Shown piece by piece: positions 18,001 through 25,840 of a stretch of 64,000 nucleotides of DNA. The DNA comes from Novosphingobium lentum NBRC 107847 (lineage in GTDB: Bacteria; Pseudomonadota; Alphaproteobacteria; Sphingomonadales; Sphingomonadaceae): assembly GCF_001590965.1 (NCBI RefSeq), contig NZ_BCTW01000012.1:1-64000 (forward strand). Reading direction: 5' to 3'. The position numbers and the translations under genes are program-made. Positions within the stretch are counted from its first letter, which is position 1. Each line of letters begins with the position of its first letter. The notes beneath the pieces are model-generated. The model had not been told where the DNA came from. It made no database searches and saw only the letters and a program-made list of their open reading frames with translations.

Positions 18001-18533
18001 CGGTGCACCGCTTGCGCGGATCGATCGGCAACCTCAACCGCGAGGGCCGCGAACGGCTGCGCGCCGCGTTCGAGGCGGTCGACGGCCATTTCCGCCGCCT
18101 GTTCGCGCGGCTGTTTGGCGGCGGCGAGGCCCACCTCGCGCTGATCGACAGCGACGATCCGCTCGAGGCCGGGCTGGAGATCTTCGCCCAGCCGCCGGGC
18201 AAGCGGCTGCAGTCGCTCACCCTGCTGTCGGGCGGCGAGCAGGCGCTGACCGCCGTCGCGCTGATCTTCGCGCTGTTCCTCACCAACCCCGCGCCGATCT
18301 GCGTGCTCGACGAAGTCGACGCGCCATTGGACGACGCCAACATCGAACGCTTCTGCGATCTGCTCGACGCGATGGTCGGCGAAACGCGGACGCGCTACCT
18401 GATCGTCACCCACAACGCCGTGACGATGAGCCGCATGCACCGCCTGTTCGGCGTGACCATGGTCGAACAAGGCGTCTCGCGATTGGTCAGCGTGGACCTC
18501 AGCGCGGCGGAGCGGCTGGTGGGGGTGGAGTAG
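15096..18533 (+). CDS. smc: Chromosome segregation protein SMC
   Basis: Structural maintenance of chromosomes ATPase, 1145 residues, the normal size. The N-terminal ATP head has Walker A GPNGCGKS at 31-38. A long Ala/Arg/Glu-rich coiled coil follows, then a hinge around residues 515-620 (VAPGFERALAAVLGRD), a second coil, and the C-terminal head with signature LSGGEQ at 1044-1049 and Walker B CVLDEVDAP near 1071. It acts in condensing and segregating the chromosome with ScpA/ScpB, which are not in the window. The hinge looks short for the family. Confidence 0.96.
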   Translation: MQFRRLKLTGFKSFVEPAELRIEPGLTGIVGPNGCGKSNLLEAIRWVMGESSAKSMRGGGMEDVIFAGTATRPARDFAEVLLQATAPEDGPYGGELEVVRRIERGAGSAYRVNGRDVRAKDVSLVFADAATGAHSPALVSQGRIAAVIAARPAERRMMLEEAAGIAGLHVRRRDAEQKLRATEANLARLVDLLSGLEGQIATLRRQARAAERYKVLSEKIKLAEARLVFARWRDAAAAAEAARAEARLAESAVTEAQEQAKQAQAAQHAAAAALATARDELFDRRQDSAAHAQRMAALSAQLEAAEDRLADIDRQLARLDEDRGQADRMTTDAAAALTRLESDAAAAERALAADTERRPTLLAAQDDADRAARQAELELAQRVAEQAQIDADWRVADAALAAAGQRLARLDGEIARLAGQIDALDREPDPALQLAQAEARRDSAQAALASATGQRAALTQEREALGAQRDTAGATLASARAELAGIEREAEALARDRAARERQAAAKGQGKAAIAALKVAPGFERALAAVLGRDASAPLGPAPAEVEGRFWTGAPAPAPLADALARHVTAAPPELAARLALVRFAEDDHGAPLHPGEWLVTRAGHLRRWDGFVARGEGAAEAAALEAANRLDELEAALPARRAALAEAETEATAVRLALTDAQARLAEAERGVARHGDEERGALRALDQAEAARTRMALRREELGVARAGQLDQRALAATELDSAEQRRAALPDPAAGRDALDAARARNDAARATLQAATAAAAAFDQALAVGRERLTALRSDMRNWQARAGDAARRLSDMAQRRSDLAADRAVYAAKPEALMREIEGGEAIRDRLAGELAAAEAALAATDAAAKAAETALATGAEVLASAREARAGAVARAENEDSRRQEMAGISGERFQCPPPLLPERFAFASADVGRAGAESAEMDRLTADRERIGPVNLVAADELAEAEARLGISATEQAELTEAVHRLRGSIGNLNREGRERLRAAFEAVDGHFRRLFARLFGGGEAHLALIDSDDPLEAGLEIFAQPPGKRLQSLTLLSGGEQALTAVALIFALFLTNPAPICVLDEVDAPLDDANIERFCDLLDAMVGETRTRYLIVTHNAVTMSRMHRLFGVTMVEQGVSRLVSVDLSAAERLVGVE

Positions 18534-18536
18534 CTG

Positions 18537-18564
18537 TTGACAATTTTTGTGGTTACATTAAATA
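18537..18564 (+). promoter_or_regulatory. Candidate promoter of brnTA
   Basis: TTGACA (18537-18542) and TAAATA (18559-18564) are separated by 16 bases, directly after the smc stop. The surrounding 170 bp are clearly richer in A and T than the flanks, which suits a promoter region but also makes chance matches likelier. No other gene is convincing in this interval. Confidence 0.45.
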
Positions 18565-18703
18565 GTTTTGAACCAGAGGTTGGTTCACTCGCAAGGTCAC
18601 GGCCTCAAATACCCGGTAACTCGCTAATTCTAACATGGAGAATGGTAATGGAATTTGCAATTAGCCGCGCCTTGAGCGCTGTAAGACCTAAAGGCTTCAA
18701 CTT

Positions 18704-18976
18704 ATGGAAATCGAGTTCGACGAAGCGAAGCGGCTGAATATTTTGCAGGAACGCGGTCTGGACATGGCTGAAGCTGGCTATGTCTTTACCACCGAACACT
18801 ATCAAGTTGTGGACGACCGGAAAGACTATGGAGAACCGCGTTTCCGTGTCTGGGGTTATCTTCGTGGAAAGCGGGTCTATCTGGTATGGACGCCGCGAGA
18901 CGGCAAACGCCGCATAGTAACGATGTATCCAACTCATGAACGAGAGCACCAAGCCCGACTCAGAACCCTGGATTGA
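18704..18976 (+). CDS. brnT: BrnT-type toxin
   Basis: BrnT toxin of 90 residues, a RelE-fold ribonuclease of type II systems. Typical segments are MEIEFDEAKRLNILQERGLD, DYGEPRFRVWGYLRGK and RIVTMYPTHEREHQ. In the family, expression arrests translation and is neutralised by BrnA. The brnA frame starts inside the end of brnT (overlap 18936-18976), so both are made from one message. The 5' half is less G+C-rich than nearby genes, which fits acquisition by transfer. Confidence 0.9.
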   Translation: MEIEFDEAKRLNILQERGLDMAEAGYVFTTEHYQVVDDRKDYGEPRFRVWGYLRGKRVYLVWTPRDGKRRIVTMYPTHEREHQARLRTLD

Positions 18977-19232
18977 TCCCGACGATGATTACATCGAGTG
19001 GACCGAAGAGATGTTCCGCATCGCGGCGATCTACAAGGGCGACCAACTTATTCGGCCCGCCGCCGGCACGCTGAAGTCGCTTGGCCGCCCCCTGTCCGAA
19101 AACCCCAAGAAGCAGGTCACGCTGCGCCTCGATCCCGATGTGATCGAACGGTTTCGCGCCACCGGCAAAGGCTGGCAATCGCGGATCAACGCCGAATTGC
19201 GCAAGGTGCTGGGGCTTCAGGACAAGGCTTAA
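18936..19232 (+). CDS. brnA: BrnA-type antitoxin
   Basis: BrnA antitoxin of 98 residues. The C-terminal half (KKQVTLRLDPDVIERFRATG, then KGWQSRINAELRKVLG) is the ribbon-helix-helix DNA-binding domain that represses the operon; the acidic N-terminal part should wrap the toxin. It overlaps brnT by 41 bases in another frame. Its stop overlaps the convergent soxR stop by four bases (19229-19232). Confidence 0.9.
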   Translation: MNESTKPDSEPWIDPDDDYIEWTEEMFRIAAIYKGDQLIRPAAGTLKSLGRPLSENPKKQVTLRLDPDVIERFRATGKGWQSRINAELRKVLGLQDKA

Positions 19233-19684
19233 TCCAGCACGAAATGCGGGCCTGCGCCTTTGGCTCCGGCGCGGTCCTGGGGGTTGTAGAGCGCGCAGCG
19301 TTCAAGGCTGAGGCAGCCGCAGCCGATGCATTCATCGAGCTTCTGGCGCGTGCGCATCAGCAGCGCGATGCGGGCGTCGAGCTGGCCGCGCAGCGCACGG
19401 CTGATGCGCTGCCAGTCGATCCGGGTGGGCGTGCGGCCTTGCGGCAGCGTGGCGAGCGCGGCCTCGATCTCGGCCAGGCCCAGCCCCAGTTTCTGCGCGA
19501 TCAGCACAAAGCTCAGCCGGCGGATGTCGGAGCGCAGGAAGCGCCGCTGGTTGCCGCCGGTGCGCAGCGAGGTGACCAGCCCGCGCGCCTCGTAGTAGCG
19601 GATCGCCGACACTGCCAGCCCGGTACGCCGCGCCAGCGCACCGATCGGGATCAGGTCTTCGTGGTGCAGGACATTCGGGCGCAT
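19229..19684 (-). CDS. soxR: Redox-sensing regulator SoxR
   Basis: MerR-family regulator of 151 residues. The winged helix (PIGALARRTGLAVSAIRYYE) is followed by a coiled coil and the [2Fe-2S] motif C119, C122, C124, C130, which is CX2CXCX5C and specific to SoxR. It is activated by redox-cycling compounds or oxidative stress. The frame extends upstream, but the ATG at 19684 gives the family's normal N terminus and leaves the operator in the intergenic region. Confidence 0.95.
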   Translation of the reverse strand: MRPNVLHHEDLIPIGALARRTGLAVSAIRYYEARGLVTSLRTGGNQRRFLRSDIRRLSFVLIAQKLGLGLAEIEAALATLPQGRTPTRIDWQRISRALRGQLDARIALLMRTRQKLDECIGCGCLSLERCALYNPQDRAGAKGAGPHFVLD

Positions 19685-19712
19685 GTGCGACTCCGGCGAG
19701 AAATTGCTTGAT

Positions 19713-19728
19713 CTCAAGTTAGCTTGAG
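19713..19728. promoter_or_regulatory. SoxR operator (soxbox)
   Basis: CTCAAG-TTAG-CTTGAG is a perfect 6-base inverted repeat with a four-base centre. It matches the established SoxR site built on CCTCAAG and CTTGAGG. It lies between soxR and the divergent VOC gene, 29 bases from the soxR start and 57 from the VOC start. It probably serves both autoregulation and activation of the VOC gene. Confidence 0.85.
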
Positions 19729-19784
19729 GTTGCACAACCGGCAAGCACGCAGCGAATCGCGTGCGTTGAAGCAGGAGCGAAAAG

Positions 19785-20189
19785 ATGGGTGCGGCCCGAC
19801 TCGAACATGCCAACCTGACCGTCAGCGATCCCGATCGCTCGGCGGCGTTCTTCGCCCGGTTGTGCGGCTGGCACGAACGCTGGCGCGGTCCGTCGGCGAT
19901 GGGCGGGTGGACGATCCACCTCGGCAGCGAGACCGGGTATCTGGCGCTCTACACGCCCGGCGCGCCGCAGGACGCGCGCTTTGCCAAGGGCGTGCCCCTC
20001 AACCACATCGGGCTGGTGGTCGACGATCTCGATGCGGCCGAGGCGGTGGTGGTCGAGGCGGGGTTCGCACCCTTCAGCCATGCCGATTACGAACCGGGGC
20101 GGCGGTTCTATTTCTTCGACTGGGACGGGATCGAGTTCGAAGTGGTGAGTTATGCTCCTCAACCCACCCCGGCGTTGCCCACGACATAG
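19785..20189 (+). CDS. VOC/glyoxalase-family protein, likely SoxR target
   Basis: Vicinal oxygen chelate fold protein of 134 residues with two beta-alpha-beta-beta-beta modules: LEHANLTVSDPDRSAAFFAR and LNHIGLVVDDLDAAEAVVVE, ending FYFFDWDGIEFEVVSY. Metal ligands would be His8, His74 and a C-terminal Glu (approximate numbering). The substrate is unknown; family members include glyoxalases, dioxygenases and antibiotic-binding proteins. It faces soxR across a soxbox, so redox induction is likely. Its end overlaps the convergent ubiA by 31 bases. Confidence 0.86.
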   Translation: MGAARLEHANLTVSDPDRSAAFFARLCGWHERWRGPSAMGGWTIHLGSETGYLALYTPGAPQDARFAKGVPLNHIGLVVDDLDAAEAVVVEAGFAPFSHADYEPGRRFYFFDWDGIEFEVVSYAPQPTPALPTT

Positions 20190-21112
20190 CAGGCGGCAGC
20201 GAGCAGCAGCCCGGCGAGGCGGTTGCTGCGGAAGCGCGCGAGCGCCGAGCCACCATCGTCGCTGTCGAGCGTGGCGACCTGCCACTCCAGATGCACCGCC
20301 ATCGGCAGCAGCGCGAGCAGCGCCAGTCCATCCGCCCGCACCAGCCACAGCGCGGCGGCCCACAGCAGCACCGCTCCGCCATAGAACAGCGCCACGCCCG
20401 CGCGCACGTGGCGGCCCAGGGTCAGCGCGGACGAGCCGATCCCGATCATGGCATCGTCCTCGCGGTCCTGCAGCGCGTAGATCGTGTCGTAGCCGATGCA
20501 CCACAGGATCGACCCGGCGTAAAGCGCGGCGAGCGGTGCGCCCCCGTCGAACCCGCGCACCGCGACCCAGCCGGTCGGTGCGCCCCAGGTGAACACCAGC
20601 CCGAGCCACGCCTGCGGGAAGCCGGTGATCCGCTTCATGAATGGATAGGCAGCGACGAGCGCGAGGCTGGCGAGCGCAACGACTTGCGCCTCCCACCGCA
20701 GGCTCAGCAACACGCCCAACCCGACCAGGCACAGCGCGACGAGCCACACCCACGCCGCGCGCTTGCTCACCTGCCCGCTCGCCACGGGGCGCAGCGCGGT
20801 GCGCGCCACGCGGGCGTCGAGATCGGCATCGACGATGTCGTTGTAGACGCAGCCCGCGCCGCGCATGGCGATCGAGCCTGCCAGCAGCAGTGCGATCAAC
20901 CCCCAGCGGTCGCCCCCGCCCGCCAGCAGCACACCCCACGCGCACGGCCAGAACAGCAGCCACCAGCCGATCGGCCGGTCGAACCGCGCCAGCAATGCGT
21001 AAGGGCGGATTGTGCGGGGCAGCCGAGCGACGATTCCGCGATGCTGCGTGTCAGGCGGCGCCAGCGGCTGCTCGGCTGGCGCTGGCGCGGGCTGGAGGCT
21101 ATCGCGGATCAT
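20159..21112 (-). CDS. ubiA: 4-hydroxybenzoate polyprenyltransferase UbiA
   Basis: Integral membrane prenyltransferase of 317 residues that attaches the isoprenoid tail to 4-hydroxybenzoate in ubiquinone synthesis. The first Asp-rich motif NDIVDADLD is at residues 91-99 and the second is in YALQDREDD. About eight or nine hydrophobic helices are visible. The N-terminal 35 residues are a soluble extension. It is divergent from rsmE across 28 bases. Confidence 0.93.
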   Translation of the reverse strand: MIRDSLQPAPAPAEQPLAPPDTQHRGIVARLPRTIRPYALLARFDRPIGWWLLFWPCAWGVLLAGGGDRWGLIALLLAGSIAMRGAGCVYNDIVDADLDARVARTALRPVASGQVSKRAAWVWLVALCLVGLGVLLSLRWEAQVVALASLALVAAYPFMKRITGFPQAWLGLVFTWGAPTGWVAVRGFDGGAPLAALYAGSILWCIGYDTIYALQDREDDAMIGIGSSALTLGRHVRAGVALFYGGAVLLWAAALWLVRADGLALLALLPMAVHLEWQVATLDSDDGGSALARFRSNRLAGLLLAAACYVVGNAGVG

Positions 21113-21140
21113 TGCCCGCCTGCTTTGGAGCCTTCCCCCG

Positions 21141-21905
21141 ATGCCCGCAACCCCCGCCTGGCCCCCGCGCAGCGCGCCGCGCCTGTTTGTGCCGGCACCG
21201 CTGCAACAGGATCAGGCGCTGCGGATCGAAGGACCGCAGGCGCACTACCTCGCGCGGGTGATGCGCGCCGCGCCGGGCGATGCGGTGATCCTGTGCGACG
21301 ACGTGACCGGCGAATGGCTCGCGCGGGTCACCGTGGCGGGCAAGCGCGACGTGGACCTGATGGTCGAGGCCCGGCTGCGCGCGCGCGAGGCGGTGCCCGA
21401 TCTGTGGCTGTGCGCCGCGCTGACCAAGAAGCCTGCGTTCGATCTCGTGCTGGAAAAGGCGACCGAGCTGGGCGTCGACCTGATCCAGCCGGTGGTGACG
21501 CGGCGCTGCGTAGCCGACCGGATCAACCCCGAGCGCGCCGCCGCGATCGTGACCGAAGCGGCCGAGCAGTGCGCGCGCACTGCGCTGCCGCGCCTGGCCG
21601 AAACGGCGAAGCTGGACGCCCTGCTGCGCGCGTGGCCGACCGGACGCCGGCTGTTCTTCGCCGACGAGGCGGGCGGCGTTCCGGCGGTCGAGGCGTATGC
21701 GGCCCACAACGGCCCGGCCGCGCTGCTGGTCGGCCCCGAGGGCGGGTTCGACGATGCCGAGCGCACGGCGATCCGGGCGCACCCCGATGCGGTGGCGATC
21801 ACGCTGGGCCCGCGCATCCTGCGCGCCGAAACCGCCGCCATCGCCGCGATTTCGCTATGGATGGGCGTGGCCGGCGACTGGTCGGGTGGCGCGCCTACCG
21901 CCTGA
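21141..21905 (+). CDS. rsmE: 16S rRNA m3U1498 methyltransferase RsmE
   Basis: SPOUT-class RNA methyltransferase of 254 residues that modifies U1498 of 16S rRNA. An N-terminal PUA-like domain (RLFVPAPLQQDQALRIEGPQ) precedes the knotted SAM domain with ALLVGPEGGFDDAE and TLGPRILRAETAA, the family signatures. The ATG at 21141 is chosen over an earlier in-frame ATG because the N terminus then matches the family and avoids ubiA. Confidence 0.95.
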   Translation: MPATPAWPPRSAPRLFVPAPLQQDQALRIEGPQAHYLARVMRAAPGDAVILCDDVTGEWLARVTVAGKRDVDLMVEARLRAREAVPDLWLCAALTKKPAFDLVLEKATELGVDLIQPVVTRRCVADRINPERAAAIVTEAAEQCARTALPRLAETAKLDALLRAWPTGRRLFFADEAGGVPAVEAYAAHNGPAALLVGPEGGFDDAERTAIRAHPDAVAITLGPRILRAETAAIAAISLWMGVAGDWSGGAPTA

Positions 21906-21914
21906 CGCTGCCCC

Positions 21915-23780
21915 TCAGTTCAGCTTGGTCTGCAGGCTGATGGTGAAGCCCGGCGGGGTGCCGGTCGATCCCGCCATCGTGCCCTTGGGATTGAGGCACA
22001 CGAACTTCACGGCCGGATCGTATGTCGCCACCGGGGTGTAAGTGCAGCCCGCGAACGTGGTCGGCTTGGTGCTCGAATTGGAATACTTGAGGTCGGTCGA
22101 TGCGGTGAAGGTCAGCGCGCTGGTCGGCGTGCCTTGCGTGAACACCGGCGTGGCGGCGGTGCCGATGGTGATCGCCGACGGCAGCGTATCGATCAGCAGC
22201 ACGCTGTTGCTGTCAACCACGGTCGGACCGGTGTTGGTCACGGTGAACGTATAGCGCACGATCGCGCCGGGGATCGCGAGCGGGTTGGTGGCGCCGTTGA
22301 CCGGATCGGACACCAGCGCCGATGTCTTGGCGATGGTCAGCGAGGCGTTGGCGCCCTTGGCGGTGTTGGTGATCGTGCAGGTCACGACATCGCCGATCTG
22401 CGGGGTGATCGACCCGCCGGGCAGCGTCGGCAGCGTCGTACCCGAACTGGCGTTGGCGTTGGTGCAGGCCATCGTCGCGGTATACTGGCCCAGCACGGTG
22501 GTGCCCGAAGCGGCTTCGGAGAATTTGTAGGCAGTGGCGGCGCTCACCTGCACTTGCGGGGTCGCGCCGCTGGTCACGGTGGTGCCGGTGCCCGTCGTGG
22601 TGGTGGTGGCGACGTTGGTCGCGCCCTGATCGATCTTCATCGTGAACTGGTCGGTCGCGAACTGCCGCCCCGCCGCCGCCAGCGCCTTTTGCAGCGTCAG
22701 GTGCGGAAACGGGGTGTCGGTGAACGTGCAGGCGATCTGGTCGCCGAATTTCAGCGCGCCGAAATTGTAGGAACTGGTCAGCACGTTACTGGGGAGCACG
22801 GTGGTCGATCCGGTGCTGCCGTTGGTGCAGGTGAGCGACGCCTGGTAGTGCGACAGCGTATCGACGCTGCCGGTCGCCATGCTCTGCTGGAGCGTGAGCG
22901 GGAAGCTGGCAGCGGTGGACAGCGATGCGGCGGCAAACGGCCCCAGCCCGGTTCCGCTCGAACTGCCGGTGGACAGCACCGTGCCGCTGCCGGTCGCGGC
23001 GACATCGAACTTGAACTGGTCGGCGGCGTTGGCACGGGCGCCGGTGATCTTGTTGGTCAGGCTGATCGAGGCGAAGCGGATGGCGAACATCGAGCCCTGC
23101 AACCCGCCGCCGACCATGGTGGTGGTCAGCGTGGTCGGCGTGCTGCTGCCGACGATATAGGCACCCACGGTGCCCGCCACGCCGGTTTCGGTGAAGGTGG
23201 TGGTGCCGACGCCCGTGGTGGTGGGGTAAGTCGAGCCGCTGATCGGTCCCACGGTATCGAGCAGCTGCCACGCCGCGCCGTTGGTCTGGAATTGCAGCGA
23301 TTCGCCGTCGTTGGTCGATTCGGCGTCGCCCGCGACCATCATGTAGGCGGTGACCGATCCACCCGACGGCGGGGTCAGCGTGATGTTGGAGAACGTCACG
23401 GTCGTGGTGCCCGCGGCCGACTGGTAGAGGATCGGGCGCCCGCCGATGCCGAGAAACGCGGTGTTGCCCACGGCCCCGCCGGTCCACGATGGCGAGGTCG
23501 AGGCGATCAGCGCAGCGGGGGTGGTGACCTTCATGGTCATGGTCACGGTGGTGCCGTCGGCCAGCGTGAAGGTGAACGCCTGCCCGCCGGCAGACCGCGC
23601 GGTGGTATCGTTGTAGGCGGTGAAATCCAGCCAGCAGTAGGAATTCCAGTCGGTCGGCCCGGTGGTTCCCTGCGACGTGGCGACATAGCAGTTGGCCGCC
23701 TGCGCCGGGGTCGCAAACGCCATCAGGGCCAGCAGCACCGCCAGTGCCCAGCCCCAGATCCTGCAAATCCCCCGAACCAT
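21915..23780 (-). CDS. Large secreted DUF11-like surface protein
   Basis: Exported protein of 621 residues, very rich in Thr, Ser, Gly and Ala. A signal peptide ends at about residue 28 (FATPAQA, then ANCYV). The middle carries several repeats with a conserved Cys pair, such as ASLTCTNGSTGST and IACTFTDTP, and the C-terminal third resembles DUF11 (IVRYTFTVTNTGPTVVDSNS). There is no C-terminal anchor, autotransporter barrel or sorting signal. It is convergent with rsmE and divergent from gshA. Function unknown; adhesin or matrix roles are only guesses. Confidence 0.8.
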   Translation of the reverse strand: MVRGICRIWGWALAVLLALMAFATPAQAANCYVATSQGTTGPTDWNSYCWLDFTAYNDTTARSAGGQAFTFTLADGTTVTMTMKVTTPAALIASTSPSWTGGAVGNTAFLGIGGRPILYQSAAGTTTVTFSNITLTPPSGGSVTAYMMVAGDAESTNDGESLQFQTNGAAWQLLDTVGPISGSTYPTTTGVGTTTFTETGVAGTVGAYIVGSSTPTTLTTTMVGGGLQGSMFAIRFASISLTNKITGARANAADQFKFDVAATGSGTVLSTGSSSGTGLGPFAAASLSTAASFPLTLQQSMATGSVDTLSHYQASLTCTNGSTGSTTVLPSNVLTSSYNFGALKFGDQIACTFTDTPFPHLTLQKALAAAGRQFATDQFTMKIDQGATNVATTTTTGTGTTVTSGATPQVQVSAATAYKFSEAASGTTVLGQYTATMACTNANASSGTTLPTLPGGSITPQIGDVVTCTITNTAKGANASLTIAKTSALVSDPVNGATNPLAIPGAIVRYTFTVTNTGPTVVDSNSVLLIDTLPSAITIGTAATPVFTQGTPTSALTFTASTDLKYSNSSTKPTTFAGCTYTPVATYDPAVKFVCLNPKGTMAGSTGTPPGFTISLQTKLN

Positions 23781-23913
23781 TACGTCAGTTGCGCCCCGAA
23801 ATATCGACCTGTGACGCGGGTCTACGGCAAATGTACCTAAGGCCCCGTTAACACTTCGCGCCGTCGCGCCGGGAGGATCAACGACGTTTTGCATTCCGCC
23901 CAACAGGCATTAG

Positions 23914-25317
23914 ATGGCGCGCATGAGCACCATGCAAGTTTCGAATCGAAACGATCCTGTCGTCGAGAGCCTCGACGATCTGATCGCGCCGATGCAGCGC
24001 GGCGAAAAGCCGCGCGACGCCTGGCGGATCGGCACCGAGCACGAGAAATTCGTGTTCGACACGCGCGATCACCACGCCCCGACGTATGTCGAACCCGGCG
24101 GCATCCGCGATACGCTGAAGGCGATGGAAGCCTATGGCTGGGAGCCGGTGCTCGAAAAGGGCCCTGCCGGTTCAACCGACGGCCCCAACGTCATCGCGCT
24201 GTCGGGCGCGGATGGCGCGATCAGCCTGGAACCGGCCGGCCAGCTCGAACTGTCGGGCGCGCCGCTGGAAAACCTGCACCAGACGTGCGCCGAAACCGGC
24301 CGCCACCTGACCCAGGTGAAGGAAATCGGCGATCGTTTCGACAAGGGTTTCCTCGGCCTGGGCCTGTGGCCCGACAAGCGCCGCGAAGACCTGCCGGTGA
24401 TGCCCAAGGGCCGCTATGCGATCATGCTGCAGCATATGCCGCGCGTGGGCACGATGGGCCTGGACATGATGCTGCGCACTTGCACCATCCAGGTCAACCT
24501 CGACTATTCGAGCGAGGCCGACATGGTGAAGAAGTTCCGCGTCGGGCTGGCGCTGCAACCGCTGGCTACCGCACTGTTCGCCAATTCGCCGTTCCTCGAA
24601 GGCAAGCCCAACGGCTATCTTTCGTACCGCAGCCACATCTGGTCGGACACCGACCCGGCGCGCACCGGCATGCTGCCGTTCGTGTTCGAGGATGGCTTCG
24701 GCTACGAACGCTACGTCGACTACATGCTCGATGTGCCGATGTACTTCGTCTATCGCGACGGCCGCTACATCGATGCGGCGGGCCAGTCGTTCCGCGCGTT
24801 CATGGATGGCAAGCTGCCCGCGCTGCCCGGCGAAAAGCCGACCAAGGCGGACTGGGTCGATCACCTGTCCACCGCGTTCCCCGAAGTGCGGCTGAAAAGC
24901 TTCCTCGAAATGCGCGGCGCCGATGGCGGCCCGTGGAACCGCATCTGCGCGCTGCCCGCTCTGTGGGTCGGCCTGCTGTACGACCAGACCGCGCTCGATG
25001 CGGCGTGGGATCTGGTCAAGGGCTGGGACATGGACGGACGCGAGGCCTTGCGCGCCAGCGTGCCGAAACTGGGCCTCGACGCACCAGTACCCGGCGGCGG
25101 CAAGTTGCGCGACATCGCCGGCGAAGTGCTGAACATCTCGCGCGCCGGCCTGTCGGCGCGGGCGCGGCTCAATTCGAGCGGCGACAACGAAAGCGGCTTC
25201 CTCGCCCCGCTCGACCAGATCGTGGCCAGCGGCAAGACGCCGGCCGAAACCCTGCTCGACCTTTACCACGGCGCATGGGGCGGCGATATTTCGCGCGTGT
25301 ACGAACAGAGTTTCTGA
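23914..25317 (+). CDS. gshA: Glutamate-cysteine ligase, plant/alphaproteobacterial type
   Basis: Gamma-glutamylcysteine synthetase of 467 residues, the first step of glutathione synthesis. It belongs to the GCS2 class shared by plants and Alphaproteobacteria rather than the E. coli class. Landmarks are WRIGTEHEKFVF near the N terminus, ISLEPAGQLELSGAPL, and MLQHMPRVGTMGLDMMLRTC. The start could also be the ATG at 23923 or 23932, because no strong ribosome-binding site separates them. It is followed by a small monooxygenase after 28 bases. Confidence 0.94.
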   Translation: MARMSTMQVSNRNDPVVESLDDLIAPMQRGEKPRDAWRIGTEHEKFVFDTRDHHAPTYVEPGGIRDTLKAMEAYGWEPVLEKGPAGSTDGPNVIALSGADGAISLEPAGQLELSGAPLENLHQTCAETGRHLTQVKEIGDRFDKGFLGLGLWPDKRREDLPVMPKGRYAIMLQHMPRVGTMGLDMMLRTCTIQVNLDYSSEADMVKKFRVGLALQPLATALFANSPFLEGKPNGYLSYRSHIWSDTDPARTGMLPFVFEDGFGYERYVDYMLDVPMYFVYRDGRYIDAAGQSFRAFMDGKLPALPGEKPTKADWVDHLSTAFPEVRLKSFLEMRGADGGPWNRICALPALWVGLLYDQTALDAAWDLVKGWDMDGREALRASVPKLGLDAPVPGGGKLRDIAGEVLNISRAGLSARARLNSSGDNESGFLAPLDQIVASGKTPAETLLDLYHGAWGGDISRVYEQSF

Positions 25318-25345
25318 ACCCGCTACCCGAAGGAAACGTGCTGCC

Positions 25346-25645
25346 ATGATCCTCGTCGTCGGAACCTTCCGCCTGCCGCTCGCCAATTTCGATCGCGCGC
25401 GGCCGATGATGGAGGCGGTGGTCGCTGCCACCAATGCCGAGGATGGCTGCCACTACTACGCCTATGCCCGCGACCTGATCGATCCCGAAGTGATCCGCAT
25501 CAGCGAAACCTGGCGTGACCGTGAATGCCTGGGCGCCCACCTGAAAAGCGCGCACATGGCCACTTGGGCGGCGGAACGCGCCGAACTGGGCCTGTCCGAC
25601 CGCGACATCAGGATCTGGGACGTGGGCGAAGGCGAGGCGGTCTGA
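25346..25645 (+). CDS. Antibiotic biosynthesis monooxygenase (ABM) domain protein
   Basis: Single-domain dimeric alpha-beta barrel protein of 99 residues (RPMMEAVVAATNAEDGCHYY, then RISETWRDRECLGAHLKSAH). ABM proteins include quinone-forming monooxygenases and enzymes of unknown substrate. A ribosome-binding site GAAGGAAA lies about ten bases upstream. It may be co-transcribed with gshA. The annotation name does not imply antibiotic synthesis. Confidence 0.85.
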   Translation: MILVVGTFRLPLANFDRARPMMEAVVAATNAEDGCHYYAYARDLIDPEVIRISETWRDRECLGAHLKSAHMATWAAERAELGLSDRDIRIWDVGEGEAV

Positions 25646-25671
25646 GCGCCAGATAATCGTCGTGAGATTAG

Positions 25672-25808
25672 CCTGAACCGCTCATCCTGAGGAGCCGCTG
25701 AGCTTGTCGAAGCGGCGTCTCGAAGGACTTCACCTGTGGTTGGTGCCTGATGGTTCGAGACGGGACTTCGACAAGCTCAGTCCCTCCTCACCATGAGCGG
25801 GTGGTTGA
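25672..25808. repeat. 137-bp imperfect inverted repeat (family B)
   Basis: The left arm begins CCTGAACCGCTCATCCTGAG and the right arm ends with CCATGAGCGGGTGGTTGAG. Internal blocks GAGCTTGTCGAAG and CTTCGACAAGCTCAG are mutual complements. It has the same build as the copy at 8498. It separates the plus-strand ABM gene from the convergent minus-strand membrane protein and may terminate both transcripts. Confidence 0.85.
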
Positions 25809-25840
25809 GATTGCAAACAAGGCATCTCAAACTCGTGCCG

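Noticed and set aside
15987..18470. An open frame of 827 codons antisense to smc
   Set aside because: It has no domain I recognise and an Arg/Gly-rich composition typical of antisense frames. The plus strand has clear SMC head motifs at both ends.
18605..18952. A 115-codon minus-strand gene in the smc-brnT gap
   Set aside because: It is antisense to most of brnT and shows no domain; brnT on the other strand is a confident match.
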